64,000 bases of DNA from positions 1,300,954-1,364,953 of the forward strand of contig NZ_KB976987.1 of the NCBI RefSeq assembly GCF_000399685.1, read 5' to 3'. The notes below the pieces were generated by a model. The model made no database searches. It was not told the DNA's origin and saw only the letters and a program-made list of their open reading frames with translations. Shown in pieces: positions 9,244 to 17,325 of the stretch. A program made the translations under genes and the position numbers. Positions within the stretch are counted from its first letter, which is position 1. Each line of letters starts with the position of its first letter. The DNA is from Acinetobacter pittii ANC 4050 (GTDB lineage: Bacteria > Pseudomonadota > Gammaproteobacteria > Pseudomonadales > Moraxellaceae).

Positions 9244-9789
9244 TTATCCGTCAACTGGCGTATGTGGTGTATTTAAATTTAACTGATAGAAAGCAGCATC
9301 TAACCATTGGCCAAATTTAAAACCTACTTGCTTAAAAGTACCTGCATGGATAAAGCCCATTTTTTCATGTAAACCGATACTCGCTTGGTTGGTTGCATCG
9401 ATACAACCTATCAATACATGTAGATCGGCCTCTTGAGCGCGCTTAATCAATTCTTGCATTAGAATTTTGCTTAATCCGCTGCCACGATGTTCATGATGAA
9501 TATAAATACTATGTTCAACAGTATATTTATAGGCAGGAAAAGCTCTAAAGGTTCCCCAACTCGCAAAACCCAATAACTTGCTTGTCTCATCCACAATACC
9601 AATCACTGGAAAACCATGTTCTCTTTTGACTGAAAACCATGTTTTCATTGAATCAATTGAGCGCGGTACATAATCATACAGTGCTGTAGAATTAATAATT
9701 GCCTCATTCAGTATCTCTAATATAGCCGCTGCATGTTCTGCTTCATTACAATCAATTAAACGAAAACTAGAATTGAGGGAATAGATCAT
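9244..9789 (-). CDS. GNAT N-acetyltransferase, phosphinothricin acetyltransferase-like
   Basis: 181 residues with a single GNAT domain. The acetyl-CoA-binding motif A is HEHRGSGLSKILMQELIKRA (Q/R-x-x-G-x-G type), preceded by SIYIHHEHRG and followed by the characteristic GCIDATNQASIGLHEKMGFIHAGTFKQVGFKFGQW of the Pat/MnaT group. Members acetylate phosphinothricin or amino-acid analogues such as methionine sulfoximine; the natural substrate here is unknown. Its start overlaps the stop of the upstream XRE-cupin gene by 4 bp (ATGA), so the two are translated together. This is the known right-hand neighbour of intrinsic OXA genes. Confidence 0.9.
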   Translation of the reverse strand: MIYSLNSSFRLIDCNEAEHAAAILEILNEAIINSTALYDYVPRSIDSMKTWFSVKREHGFPVIGIVDETSKLLGFASWGTFRAFPAYKYTVEHSIYIHHEHRGSGLSKILMQELIKRAQEADLHVLIGCIDATNQASIGLHEKMGFIHAGTFKQVGFKFGQWLDAAFYQLNLNTPHTPVDG

Positions 9790-10379
9790 AAAGATTCCTT
9801 AACGGCAGATACGAGTTGACTAGAGACGACTAAGATATAGCGAGCGATTTGAGCTGAATTATTAGTGTATATAACAGGTTGGTTGAGTTGCATTGCTAAG
9901 CAATCCCCTTTACTTAAAGCATAACAAGCTTCACCTAATTGAATATCAATTTGCCCTTCAACTACCCAAAGCTGTTGCTGTACAACATTATAGGTTTCAT
10001 TAATTTCATAAGTAATTCGGGCATGAGCTGGAAATTCAATTTCAACAATTTGAAATGGAGACTTCCAATTTGGAGGAGAGACTTGACGGCGAATATATCC
10101 TGTTTCAGGGTCTTTCCATTCTGATTGTTGAATACGTCGAACTATAGGTTGTGGTGACTGATTATTTTGTGAGGTGGCGAATAGCTGAGTTAAAGGAACC
10201 TCTAAACCATTTGCCAGTTTTTCAAGGACAACCGCTGTTGGACTTGCCTCACCTCTTTCAATGAGTGAAATTGCAGAACGGCTTACCTGACATCGGGTAG
10301 CAAGAACATCTAGCGTATATCCACGCGCTAGACGTAGTTCACGTACTTGCTGCGCAATGCGTATATTTATATCTTCCAT
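9786..10379 (-). CDS. XRE-family regulator with C-terminal cupin domain
   Basis: 197 residues. The N-terminal Xre/Cro helix-turn-helix covers about 9-63 (VRELRLARGYTLDVLATRC, then VSRSAISLIERGEASPTAVVLEKLANGL). The C-terminal part from about 110 to 185 is a beta-rich cupin domain probably sensing a small ligand. This architecture is common in repressors of amino-acid or polyamine genes placed next to an acetyltransferase. It is first in a two-gene operon with the GNAT gene and likely controls it, an inference from the 4-bp overlap. Confidence 0.88.
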   Translation of the reverse strand: MEDINIRIAQQVRELRLARGYTLDVLATRCQVSRSAISLIERGEASPTAVVLEKLANGLEVPLTQLFATSQNNQSPQPIVRRIQQSEWKDPETGYIRRQVSPPNWKSPFQIVEIEFPAHARITYEINETYNVVQQQLWVVEGQIDIQLGEACYALSKGDCLAMQLNQPVIYTNNSAQIARYILVVSSQLVSAVKESL

Positions 10380-10576
10380 CTACCATAGACGTAAATTCCA
10401 AAATTATAGATAAGTATTCCATTAAAATAGAATTACATCAAATGATTTTAAACAATATAGATGGGTAAGATAAAAACCGAAAAATAACCATTCATCACGG
10501 CTTTCTTTAAATTACTTATGCATAACCGTTTTGGCTATGTAACAATACTCTCTAAATTACTTATATAAGTCTTCAC

Positions 10577-11122
10577 ATGGCATTGATTATTGGAATTGAC
10601 CCAGGTTCACGCTTAACAGGTTATGGAATCATTGAAAAAGATGGTAGCAAACTGCGTTTTGTTGATGCCGGTACAATCCGAACAGAAACTCAAGAAATGC
10701 CAGAACGCTTAAAACGTATTTTTGCTGGCGTTGAGCGCATTGTGAAATTTCATGGCCCTACTGAAGCTGCGGTTGAGCAAGTCTTTATGGCTCAAAACCC
10801 AGACTCTGCCTTAAAACTGGGGCAAGCTCGTGGTGCTGCCATAGCCGCATTAGTTAATTTAGATTTACAAGTTGCAGAATATACTGCCCGTCAAATTAAA
10901 CAATCTGTGGTTGGTTATGGCGCTGCCGATAAAGAGCAAGTTCAAATGATGGTCATGCGATTACTTAATTTGACGATTAAGCCTCAATCCGATGCAGCCG
11001 ATGCTCTTGCTGCCGCTATTTGCCATGCTCATGCATCGGGAAGTATGAGTAAACTGTCTGTTTTAAATGCCTTAGGTGGTATGGCACGTGGGCGAAGCCG
11101 CTCTAGCAGTCGCAGACGTTAA
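10577..11122 (+). CDS. ruvC: Crossover junction endodeoxyribonuclease RuvC
   Basis: 181 residues. It resolves Holliday junctions by paired nicking during recombination. The acidic catalytic residues of the RNase H-like fold are in place: Asp8 in IGIDPG, Glu67 in AAVEQVF, and Asp139/Asp142 in [14 protein letters not shown] basic Ser/Arg-rich tail ([10 protein letters not shown]) ends the protein. ruvA and ruvB are not adjacent, so the resolvasome genes are dispersed. It converges on nnr with only 4 bp between the stops and no visible terminator. Confidence 0.96.
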   Translation: MALIIGIDPGSRLTGYGIIEKDGSKLRFVDAGTIRTETQEMPERLKRIFAGVERIVKFHGPTEAAVEQVFMAQNPDSALKLGQARGAAIAALVNLDLQVAEYTARQIKQSVVGYGAADKEQVQMMVMRLLNLTIKPQSDAADALAAAICHAHASGSMSKLSVLNALGGMARGRSRSSSRRR

Positions 11123-11126
11123 AAAT

Positions 11127-12587
11127 TTATTGGTTTACCACTTGAGTAATTGCCTGATTCATTTCAAAAGCCTGCAAGCCACGCATACCATTTTTAGCTA
11201 AAAGATCTCCTGCTTGGGCATGAAGGGTAACAATCTCATGTAACGCAATATCTTGGTGGAACTGGGCTTTTAGGCTTGCAATCATTCCTGCTAACACATC
11301 ACCCATTCCACCCGTTCCCATTCCAGCATTACCTTGTGTACAAATATACAAGTTATTCTCTAAAATTAGGCTACCTGCACCTTTAAGTACCCACTGGCCT
11401 GCATATTTTTGTTGTAATGCATAAATTGCAGCAATGCGGTCATTTTCAATTTGCGCTGTAGAAGAACCAAGTAAGGTAGCCGCTTCACCTGGATGAGGCG
11501 TCGCATAAATATGTGTACCCAATTTTTCAGGTTGCTTTGCTAGAAACCACAAAGCATCTGCATCTAAAACAGTTTCTAGGTGCGTACTCTGATTTAACAA
11601 ATTAAACCATTGCTGATAGATTTGCTTAGCCCACTCATCACGCCCTAACCCCATTCCAAAACATACTGCATCGACCTGAGATAAAATATCTTTAATATTG
11701 TTTTCATTTAAACCATTGATATCACGAAGCATAATATTAGGCGCCCGTGACAAAATAGCTTGATGATGATTACGATGACAAATCACCGTCACTTTACCTG
11801 CACCTGCATGAAAGGCAGCTTCAGCAGCCATAATGACTGCTCCACCCATTTGCTCATGTCCACCAATCACTAAAATATGCCCGTAACTTCCCTTATGCCC
11901 AAATGCCATACGCTGAGGAAGTTTAATATTTGTGGGAGCCAAATAAGCCACAGGTTTCAACTCGTGGTCTATAGGAATTAGATTAATTAAATGAATTTTT
12001 CCTACATATTCTTTACCTAGTCCTGTGAATAATCCTGCTTTAAGCCCTAAAACGGTAAAGGTATGATCAGCTCTCACTGCGAAAGGTAAGACTTGTCCTG
12101 TATTTGCTTGTAAACCACTCGGTATATCAATCGAAATTTTTAGGCCTACTTGTTTATTAAACTTTTGAATCGCTTGTTGCCAATCACTATTTAATTCGCG
12201 ATTTAACCCTATGCCAAATAACGCATCAATATGGCAATCGAATGTTCTTTCCACATCAAAGTTTGAATGAATTTGGACTTTCATTTCTTTAGCGAATTGC
12301 GCTGCACAATGTAAATCATTTGACTCGCCCAATTGAGCCGCAAATATTTCAACCTGAAATCCAGCTTGTTTAAGGTAACTTGCTATAAAGTAACCATCAC
12401 CCGCGTTATTGCCCTGTCCACACCAAACAGCAATATTATTGATACTCTGATCTTTAAAAAGTTCAATAAGCTGTTGAGCAATTGACCAAGCTGCTTGTTG
12501 CATTAAACCTAATGAAGAGTTTTGTGCAGCAAACCAACGCTGCTCCCATGCTCGAATATCATCGCTATGATAAACTACCGCCTGCAT
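11127..12587 (-). CDS. nnr: Bifunctional NAD(P)H-hydrate epimerase / ADP-dependent dehydratase
   Basis: 486 residues from the ATG at 12587, preferred over one six codons upstream because AGAGGAT sits at ribosome-site distance. It repairs hydrated NAD(P)H. The N-terminal YjeF_N epimerase domain holds CGQGNNAGDGY, a variant of the GxGNNGGDG motif. The C-terminal ribokinase-like dehydratase domain holds FGHKGSYGHILVIGG, DADALW, TPHPGEAATLLG and GTGGMGDVLAGMIA. Both halves are complete. It is divergent from queG with 26 bp between the starts. Confidence 0.93.
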   Translation of the reverse strand: MQAVVYHSDDIRAWEQRWFAAQNSSLGLMQQAAWSIAQQLIELFKDQSINNIAVWCGQGNNAGDGYFIASYLKQAGFQVEIFAAQLGESNDLHCAAQFAKEMKVQIHSNFDVERTFDCHIDALFGIGLNRELNSDWQQAIQKFNKQVGLKISIDIPSGLQANTGQVLPFAVRADHTFTVLGLKAGLFTGLGKEYVGKIHLINLIPIDHELKPVAYLAPTNIKLPQRMAFGHKGSYGHILVIGGHEQMGGAVIMAAEAAFHAGAGKVTVICHRNHHQAILSRAPNIMLRDINGLNENNIKDILSQVDAVCFGMGLGRDEWAKQIYQQWFNLLNQSTHLETVLDADALWFLAKQPEKLGTHIYATPHPGEAATLLGSSTAQIENDRIAAIYALQQKYAGQWVLKGAGSLILENNLYICTQGNAGMGTGGMGDVLAGMIASLKAQFHQDIALHEIVTLHAQAGDLLAKNGMRGLQAFEMNQAITQVVNQ

Positions 12588-12613
12588 ATTATTATCCTCT
12601 TGCATTTTGGTTT

Positions 12614-13714
12614 ATGACATCTTCCGACACATCACGCATTGCAGTGCAACAACTTGATCCGCATGAATTAAAAGCATGGATCAAAGCTCAAGCATTAGAA
12701 TTAGGTTTTGCTGATTGTGTCATTGCCAAACCAGATGCTCAAGAGCAAATGCCACGTTTTTTGGAGTATCTAGAACGTGGTTATCATGCAGACATGACCT
12801 ATTTAGAAGAAAATCTAGAAAAGCGAGCTGATCCAACATTATTAGTGCCTGGCACAAAAAGTATTATTTGTGTCCGTATGAATTATCTTGTGGAATCTCC
12901 AAAACCACGATATGTACCTTTCGAACCAAACTCGGCCATTATCGCCCGTTATGCACGTGGCCGTGACTACCATAAAGTCATGCGTGGTAGATTGAAAACC
13001 TTAGCGACAAGGATTCGTGAAAAAGTCGGCGATTTTGAATCTCGCCCTTTTGCAGACTCGGCACCTATTTTTGAAAAATCATTAGCTGAAAGTGCTGGAA
13101 TGGGTTGGACAGGCAAACATACTTTACTTATTCATAAAAAATCAGGTTCTTTTTTTGTATTAGGCGAGCTATTTACATCCCTTGACTTACCTTTTGATGA
13201 ACCGGCAACAGCACATTGTGGTACTTGTAGCGCCTGTATTGATATTTGCCCGACACAAGCGATTGTTGAACCTTATATGCTAGATGCCAGACGTTGTATT
13301 GCATACTTAACTATCGAATATAAAGGAATTATTGCTGAGGAATTACGTGCAGGAATTGGTAATCGAATTTTTGGTTGTGATGACTGTCAGTTAATCTGCC
13401 CATGGAATAGCTTTGCGAAAAAAGCTTCAATTACCGATTTCAACCCTAGGCATGGATTAGATCATATTAGTCTGCTTGATATCTGGCAGTGGGATGAAGC
13501 CACTTTTTTAGCCAATACAGAAGGTAGCCCTATTCGCCGGACAGGTTATCAATCATTTAAACGTAATATTGCCATCGGTTTAGGCAACGCATCTTATTCA
13601 AAAGAAATTGTAGATCAGCTACAAAATGGCAAGAATTTACATGACGAAATTGTCAATGTGCATATTGATTGGGCAATTGAACAACAACTCAGCCAAGTTC
13701 AGTCATCAAATTAA
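12614..13714 (+). CDS. queG: Epoxyqueuosine reductase
   Basis: 366 residues from the ATG at 12614. The open frame extends upstream, but MTSSDTSRIAV is the natural N-terminus and lies clear of the divergent nnr start. It performs the final cobalamin-dependent reduction of epoxyqueuosine to queuosine in tRNA. Visible features are Asp148 in FADSAP (candidate proton donor), the 4Fe-4S ligands Cys202-x2-Cys205-x2-Cys208-x3-Cys212 followed by Pro, and the second cluster ligands in GCDDCQLICPWN (Cys255, 258, 262). It reads in the same direction as bioB, 75 bp downstream. Confidence 0.96.
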   Translation: MTSSDTSRIAVQQLDPHELKAWIKAQALELGFADCVIAKPDAQEQMPRFLEYLERGYHADMTYLEENLEKRADPTLLVPGTKSIICVRMNYLVESPKPRYVPFEPNSAIIARYARGRDYHKVMRGRLKTLATRIREKVGDFESRPFADSAPIFEKSLAESAGMGWTGKHTLLIHKKSGSFFVLGELFTSLDLPFDEPATAHCGTCSACIDICPTQAIVEPYMLDARRCIAYLTIEYKGIIAEELRAGIGNRIFGCDDCQLICPWNSFAKKASITDFNPRHGLDHISLLDIWQWDEATFLANTEGSPIRRTGYQSFKRNIAIGLGNASYSKEIVDQLQNGKNLHDEIVNVHIDWAIEQQLSQVQSSN

Positions 13715-13789
13715 AAAAATGATGTTTTTTGCCCTATAGCTTTAATACGAATTCTGTATGATTATGTGTAGTGAATTAATGCCATCATC

Positions 13790-14791
13790 ATGGATATGAC
13801 AATGACTCTACGTAATGATTGGAATCGTGAAGAAATCCAAGCTTTATATGAACAACCTTTTTTGGATTTAGTTTTCAAGGCTCAGCAAGTACATCGTGAG
13901 CACTTCACTGCCAATTCGATTCAGGTCAGTACCCTTTTATCTATTAAAACGGGTAAATGTCCTGAAGATTGCAAATACTGCTCACAATCGGCACATTACG
14001 AATCAAAATTAGAAGCAGAAAAACGTATTGCTGTTGAAAAAGTGATTAGTGAAGCGAAAGCTGCCAAAGATTCAGGTTCTTCACGTTTTTGTATGGGTGC
14101 TGCTTGGCGTAACCCACATGAGCGTGATATGCCTTATGTTTTAGAAATGGTACGCGAAGTTAAAGCATTGGGTATGGAAACCTGTATGACTTTAGGTATG
14201 CTTAACCAATCCCAAGCAGAACGCCTAAAAGTTGCTGGTTTAGATTATTACAACCATAATCTAGATACATCTCGCGAGTATTATTCTCACATCATTAGTA
14301 CCCGTACTTTTGATGATCGTTTAAATACACTTGATTATGTTCGTCAAGCTGGTATGAAAGTTTGTAGTGGCGGTATTGTAGGTTTAGGCGAAAGTCGTGA
14401 AGACCGAATTGGTTTATTACATGAACTCGCTACCCTACCAATTCACCCTGAATCTGTGCCAATCAACATGCTTGTTCCTATTGAAGGAACGCCTTTAGCC
14501 GATGTTGAAAAGCTTGATGTCATTGAATGGATCCGTACTATTGCTGTTGCACGTATTATCATGCCACATAGTTATATCCGTCTCTCTGCAGGGCGCGAAT
14601 CATTAAGTGATTCAGACCAAGCCTTAGCATTTATGGCTGGTGCAAACTCGTTATTCTCTGGCGATAAATTACTGACCACACCAAATGCTGGTGAAGGTAA
14701 AGACCAAGCTTTATTTAATAAATTAGGTTTAACTGCTGAAAAACCAAAACCAACGGTTGCCGATTTATCAGTAGATGCAATGAGTGCTTAA
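13790..14791 (+). CDS. bioB: Biotin synthase
   Basis: Radical-SAM enzyme inserting sulfur into dethiobiotin. The Cys57-x3-Cys61-x2-Cys64 triad ([16 protein letters not shown]) binds the SAM-coordinating 4Fe-4S cluster. [12 protein letters not shown] and [15 protein letters not shown] are typical BioB segments, and the Arg of SAGRESLS fits the usual 2Fe-2S ligand. Start is uncertain: ATGs at 13790, 13796 and 13802 are in frame ([11 protein letters not shown]) and none has a strong ribosome site; the family commonly begins near MTLRNDW. Separate from other bio genes in this window. Confidence 0.95.
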   Translation: MDMTMTLRNDWNREEIQALYEQPFLDLVFKAQQVHREHFTANSIQVSTLLSIKTGKCPEDCKYCSQSAHYESKLEAEKRIAVEKVISEAKAAKDSGSSRFCMGAAWRNPHERDMPYVLEMVREVKALGMETCMTLGMLNQSQAERLKVAGLDYYNHNLDTSREYYSHIISTRTFDDRLNTLDYVRQAGMKVCSGGIVGLGESREDRIGLLHELATLPIHPESVPINMLVPIEGTPLADVEKLDVIEWIRTIAVARIIMPHSYIRLSAGRESLSDSDQALAFMAGANSLFSGDKLLTTPNAGEGKDQALFNKLGLTAEKPKPTVADLSVDAMSA

Positions 14792-14810
14792 CTTAACACT
14801 TAAAAATTTA

Positions 14811-14837
14811 AAAGCCCTGATCATTCAGGGCTTTTTT
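14811..14837. terminator. bioB terminator, probably shared with the convergent hypothetical gene
   Basis: AGCCCTGA (14813-14820) pairs with TCAGGGCT (14825-14832) around TCAT, followed by T6 and preceded by an A-run. The minus-strand gene ends at 14841. Confidence 0.9.
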
Positions 14838-14840
14838 CAT

Positions 14841-15053
14841 TTATATAGAAGTTACTAATATCCCGTAAGTGGCATTCAGGAAAGTTCCGACTCGAATAAT
14901 ATCTTTGCCGGCCGCGTGCGTTACTGTGAACTCTTGGCTCAACACATCAAAATTAAAAGAATCAAAAACATCTTGATGGTGTAAGAGCCAAGTTACTGTA
15001 TCTGCTATATTATCATCCGCAATATAAGTTAAAGCTTTAAAGTCTTTACTCAT
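14841..15053 (-). CDS. Hypothetical protein, 70 residues
   Basis: A short acidic protein (MSKDFKALTYIADDNIADT...) with no signal peptide, membrane segment or cysteine. I recognise no family. It lies 63 bp downstream of another unknown minus-strand gene (15117-15467) and ends at a shared terminator, so the two probably form a small operon. Composition looks like a folded cytoplasmic protein. Confidence 0.6.
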   Translation of the reverse strand: MSKDFKALTYIADDNIADTVTWLLHHQDVFDSFNFDVLSQEFTVTHAAGKDIIRVGTFLNATYGILVTSI

Positions 15054-15116
15054 AAATAACTCTTAAAAATAAATTTTATGAATTTTATATGAGTTCACTC
15101 TACCTTAAAAGAAAAT

Positions 15117-15467
15117 CTAAGCTGCTTTAGGATTTACCAACGAACGCCCCGACAATAGACTTGCCAAAGCTTGAGGTGAAAATTCTAAAGAAAGCACATG
15201 ATTTTTGAGATTGACTGAATGCTTACTGATTAGTGGAAGTAAGCCATCTTCTGTTTCAAAGACATATTCATCTGCAATATTTAAAATACCTTCAAGGTTC
15301 GTCGTACTCGAAGCAAGATCATGGCTAAAGATGTCATAAATCGTTTGCAAGTTAAAGGTTGTTTGCTGTTCCGTCGGATGCTTAATGAGATAATCCTTTA
15401 AAAATAAAACTAATTTATGAGCAAAGAAAAAGTAATTAGGTTTATAGCTATACTTCATACTATTCAT
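15117..15467 (-). CDS. Hypothetical protein, 116 residues
   Basis: The ATG at 15467 (MNSMKYSYKPNYFFF) is preferred over a longer frame to 15599 because CTGGAGTT lies 9 bases upstream and the longer N-terminus reads from AT-rich non-coding-like DNA. The protein has an aromatic-rich N-terminus, no obvious signal peptide and no recognised motif. It is upstream of, and probably co-transcribed with, the 70-residue gene at 14841. Divergent from the fimbrial operon, so a link to its regulation is possible but unproven. Confidence 0.55.
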   Translation of the reverse strand: MNSMKYSYKPNYFFFAHKLVLFLKDYLIKHPTEQQTTFNLQTIYDIFSHDLASSTTNLEGILNIADEYVFETEDGLLPLISKHSVNLKNHVLSLEFSPQALASLLSGRSLVNPKAA

Positions 15468-15912
15468 GGAACTGAACTCCAGATTATCTTTTATTAAATT
15501 ACAACTAAAACAGTAGGAATTGAATCTTAAAAAATTCTTAAAAAAATAAATTATTTCACAAGTTAAATAAAAAATAAATTTAATATGTAAAAACAACAAC
15601 TTAAAACCATATTTAGCAATTTTATAATAAAAAATATTTTAAATTTAAATTAATTTAATAAAATACAAACACTTAAATATTTTAAGTTTTTAATTTTATT
15701 TTAATGAAATAGTAGTTAATTATTTTACCAAATGATAAAAAATATCTTACCTAGTCCCTCTTAATAAAAATCAATTGATCAAAATATATATAAATATAAT
15801 GTTTTTCTTGTTTTTTGATTGAAAAGTGATATATTTCCTTCGCCTTACTTAATCAGAATAAACTTACTGAAAAGTAATGGATTTTATTTTAAAGGGCTAT
15901 TCTGGGGATTTT
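15468..15912. other. Very AT-rich region upstream of the fimbrial operon
   Basis: About 445 bp with long runs of A and T and no credible ORF. Such composition suits silencing by H-NS and phase- or condition-dependent expression of fimbriae. It contains the candidate fimbrial promoter listed separately. Confidence 0.5.
15808..15835 (+). promoter_or_regulatory. Candidate fimbrial operon promoter
   Basis: TTGTTT (15808-15813) and TATATT (15830-15835) are separated by 16 bp, giving a leader of roughly 70 nt before the pilin ATG. It was picked by eye within very AT-rich DNA where chance matches are common. Confidence 0.4.
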
Positions 15913-16449
15913 ATGAAAAAATTTATTTTTATGGCGGCTGTTTCTCTCTTAAATATAGCAAATGCACAAGCTGCAGATGGCACAATTACTATTAATGGTC
16001 TTGTTACGGATAATACTTGTACTATTGATACTGGAGATAAAAATTTAACAATCAACTTACCTACCGTTTCATCTCAAACCTTAAAGAATGCAGGTGATGT
16101 GGCTGGTCGTACGCCTTTTCAAATTAACTTAACGAACTGTGCCGCTGCAGGTAAGGTTGCAACTTATTTTGAACCAGGTGCTACCGTTGACTTTAATACG
16201 GGTCGGTTATTAAACCAAGCCACCTCTGGTGCAGCAGCAAATGTGAATATTCAATTACTTGGCAGTAATAATGCTGTGATTCCTGTACTTGCTACAAGCA
16301 CCAATGAAACACAGGCTAATTCACAATGGGTAAATGTTTCAGCAGGTGGTAGTGCTGACCTTAACTATTATGCTGAATATTATGCTACAGGTGCTTCTAC
16401 TGCTGGTACGGTAACATCACAAGTAAAATACACGATTATTTATCAATAA
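15913..16449 (+). CDS. Chaperone-usher fimbrial major subunit
   Basis: 178 residues from the ATG at 15913, chosen over one 12 codons upstream because TGGGGA precedes it and the signal peptide (MKKFIFMAAVSLLNIANAQAA) then begins correctly. The mature protein has the pilin disulfide pair (Cys in VTDNTCTIDTG and in LTNCAAAGK), an incomplete immunoglobulin-like fold, and ends in the donor-strand-type YTIIYQ with a penultimate aromatic. First gene of the operon and followed by a strong hairpin, as expected for the most abundant subunit. Confidence 0.92.
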   Translation: MKKFIFMAAVSLLNIANAQAADGTITINGLVTDNTCTIDTGDKNLTINLPTVSSQTLKNAGDVAGRTPFQINLTNCAAAGKVATYFEPGATVDFNTGRLLNQATSGAAANVNIQLLGSNNAVIPVLATSTNETQANSQWVNVSAGGSADLNYYAEYYATGASTAGTVTSQVKYTIIYQ

Positions 16450-16461
16450 AATTAAAATTGA

Positions 16462-16485
16462 AGCTTCTATTCATGAATAGAAGCT
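16462..16485 (+). repeat. 24-bp perfect palindrome after the pilin gene
   Basis: AGCTTCTATTCA is followed directly by its exact complement in reverse, with no U-tract afterwards (ATCTCC). It can form a stable hairpin in the mRNA just beyond the pilin stop, more likely a 3' stabiliser or processing site than a full terminator. Its TCATGAATAG core recurs at 17301-17315. Confidence 0.75.
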
Positions 16486-16522
16486 ATCTCCTACCTATTA
16501 TTTATTATTGAGAATATGACTC

Positions 16523-17269
16523 ATGCTTTTTCGTGGTCGTAAATTTTTTTGGGGATTAGTTTGCCTACAGGCAGTACTAACTACTACAGGTCATACTGAA
16601 ATTGTTTTACATGGTACACGTGTCATTTATCCTTCAAATGCACGTGAAATCACATTACAACTGAGTAATAACGGTACTGCCCCGTCTCTTGTCCAAGCAT
16701 GGATTGATGATGGCAATGCCAAGTCAACACCAGATGAAGCAAATGTCCCCTTCATTATTACACCACCGATTTCGCGGGTAGAAGCAACTAAGGGACAAAC
16801 CTTAAGAATTACAGCTTTACCAACCTCATCTCAACTTAGCCAGCAACAAGAATCGATTTTTTGGCTTAATGTTTTAGATATACCTCCTAAACCAGAAGGG
16901 AAAACTCAACAAAAAGACCAAGCCACATCTACCTCTAATAATTTTTTGCAACTCGCTGTTCGCTCAAGAATTAAATTCTTTTATCGTCCTACAGACCTAA
17001 AAGAAAATGTTGATCAACTCAGTGACAAAGTCGAATGGAAAATAAATGATCAATATATAGCAATAAAAAATCCTACGCCGTTTTTCCTCACTATTACTTC
17101 AATTTTTCAAACAAGTGAAGGTCATAAAACAGACTTATTACAGCAAGGTATAATGATTGCCCCTTTTTCAGAGGATAAAATAAAACTAAAAAATAAAAAC
17201 TTAGCAGATATGAGTTTTGTATATATCAATGATTACGGTGGACGAGTTGAGCACCAAATAAAGTTCTAA
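16523..17269 (+). CDS. Periplasmic fimbrial chaperone (PapD/FimC type)
   Basis: 248 residues. After a signal-like N-terminus (LFRGRKFFWGLVCLQAVLTTTGHTE) comes the chaperone G1/F1 pattern TRVIYPSNAREITLQLSNNG, LVQAWIDDG, ANVPFIITPPISRVEATKGQTLRI and FWLNVLDIPPKP. It holds unfolded pilins by donor-strand complementation before delivery to the usher. The second domain is Lys/Asn-rich. It is 73 bp after the pilin gene, with the palindrome between them. Confidence 0.93.
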   Translation: MLFRGRKFFWGLVCLQAVLTTTGHTEIVLHGTRVIYPSNAREITLQLSNNGTAPSLVQAWIDDGNAKSTPDEANVPFIITPPISRVEATKGQTLRITALPTSSQLSQQQESIFWLNVLDIPPKPEGKTQQKDQATSTSNNFLQLAVRSRIKFFYRPTDLKENVDQLSDKVEWKINDQYIAIKNPTPFFLTITSIFQTSEGHKTDLLQQGIMIAPFSEDKIKLKNKNLADMSFVYINDYGGRVEHQIKF

Positions 17270-17300
17270 CCTCACTGTATTACTTAAGAAAATTTAACTA

Positions 17301-17315
17301 CCTATCATGAATAGG
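17301..17315 (+). repeat. Smaller palindrome between chaperone and usher genes
   Basis: CCTAT / ATAGG arms around TCATGA. The sequence shares the 10-mer TCATGAATAG with the palindrome after the pilin gene, so the two intergenic spacers of the operon carry related elements. Confidence 0.5.
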
Positions 17316-17325
17316 CTCTAAAACT

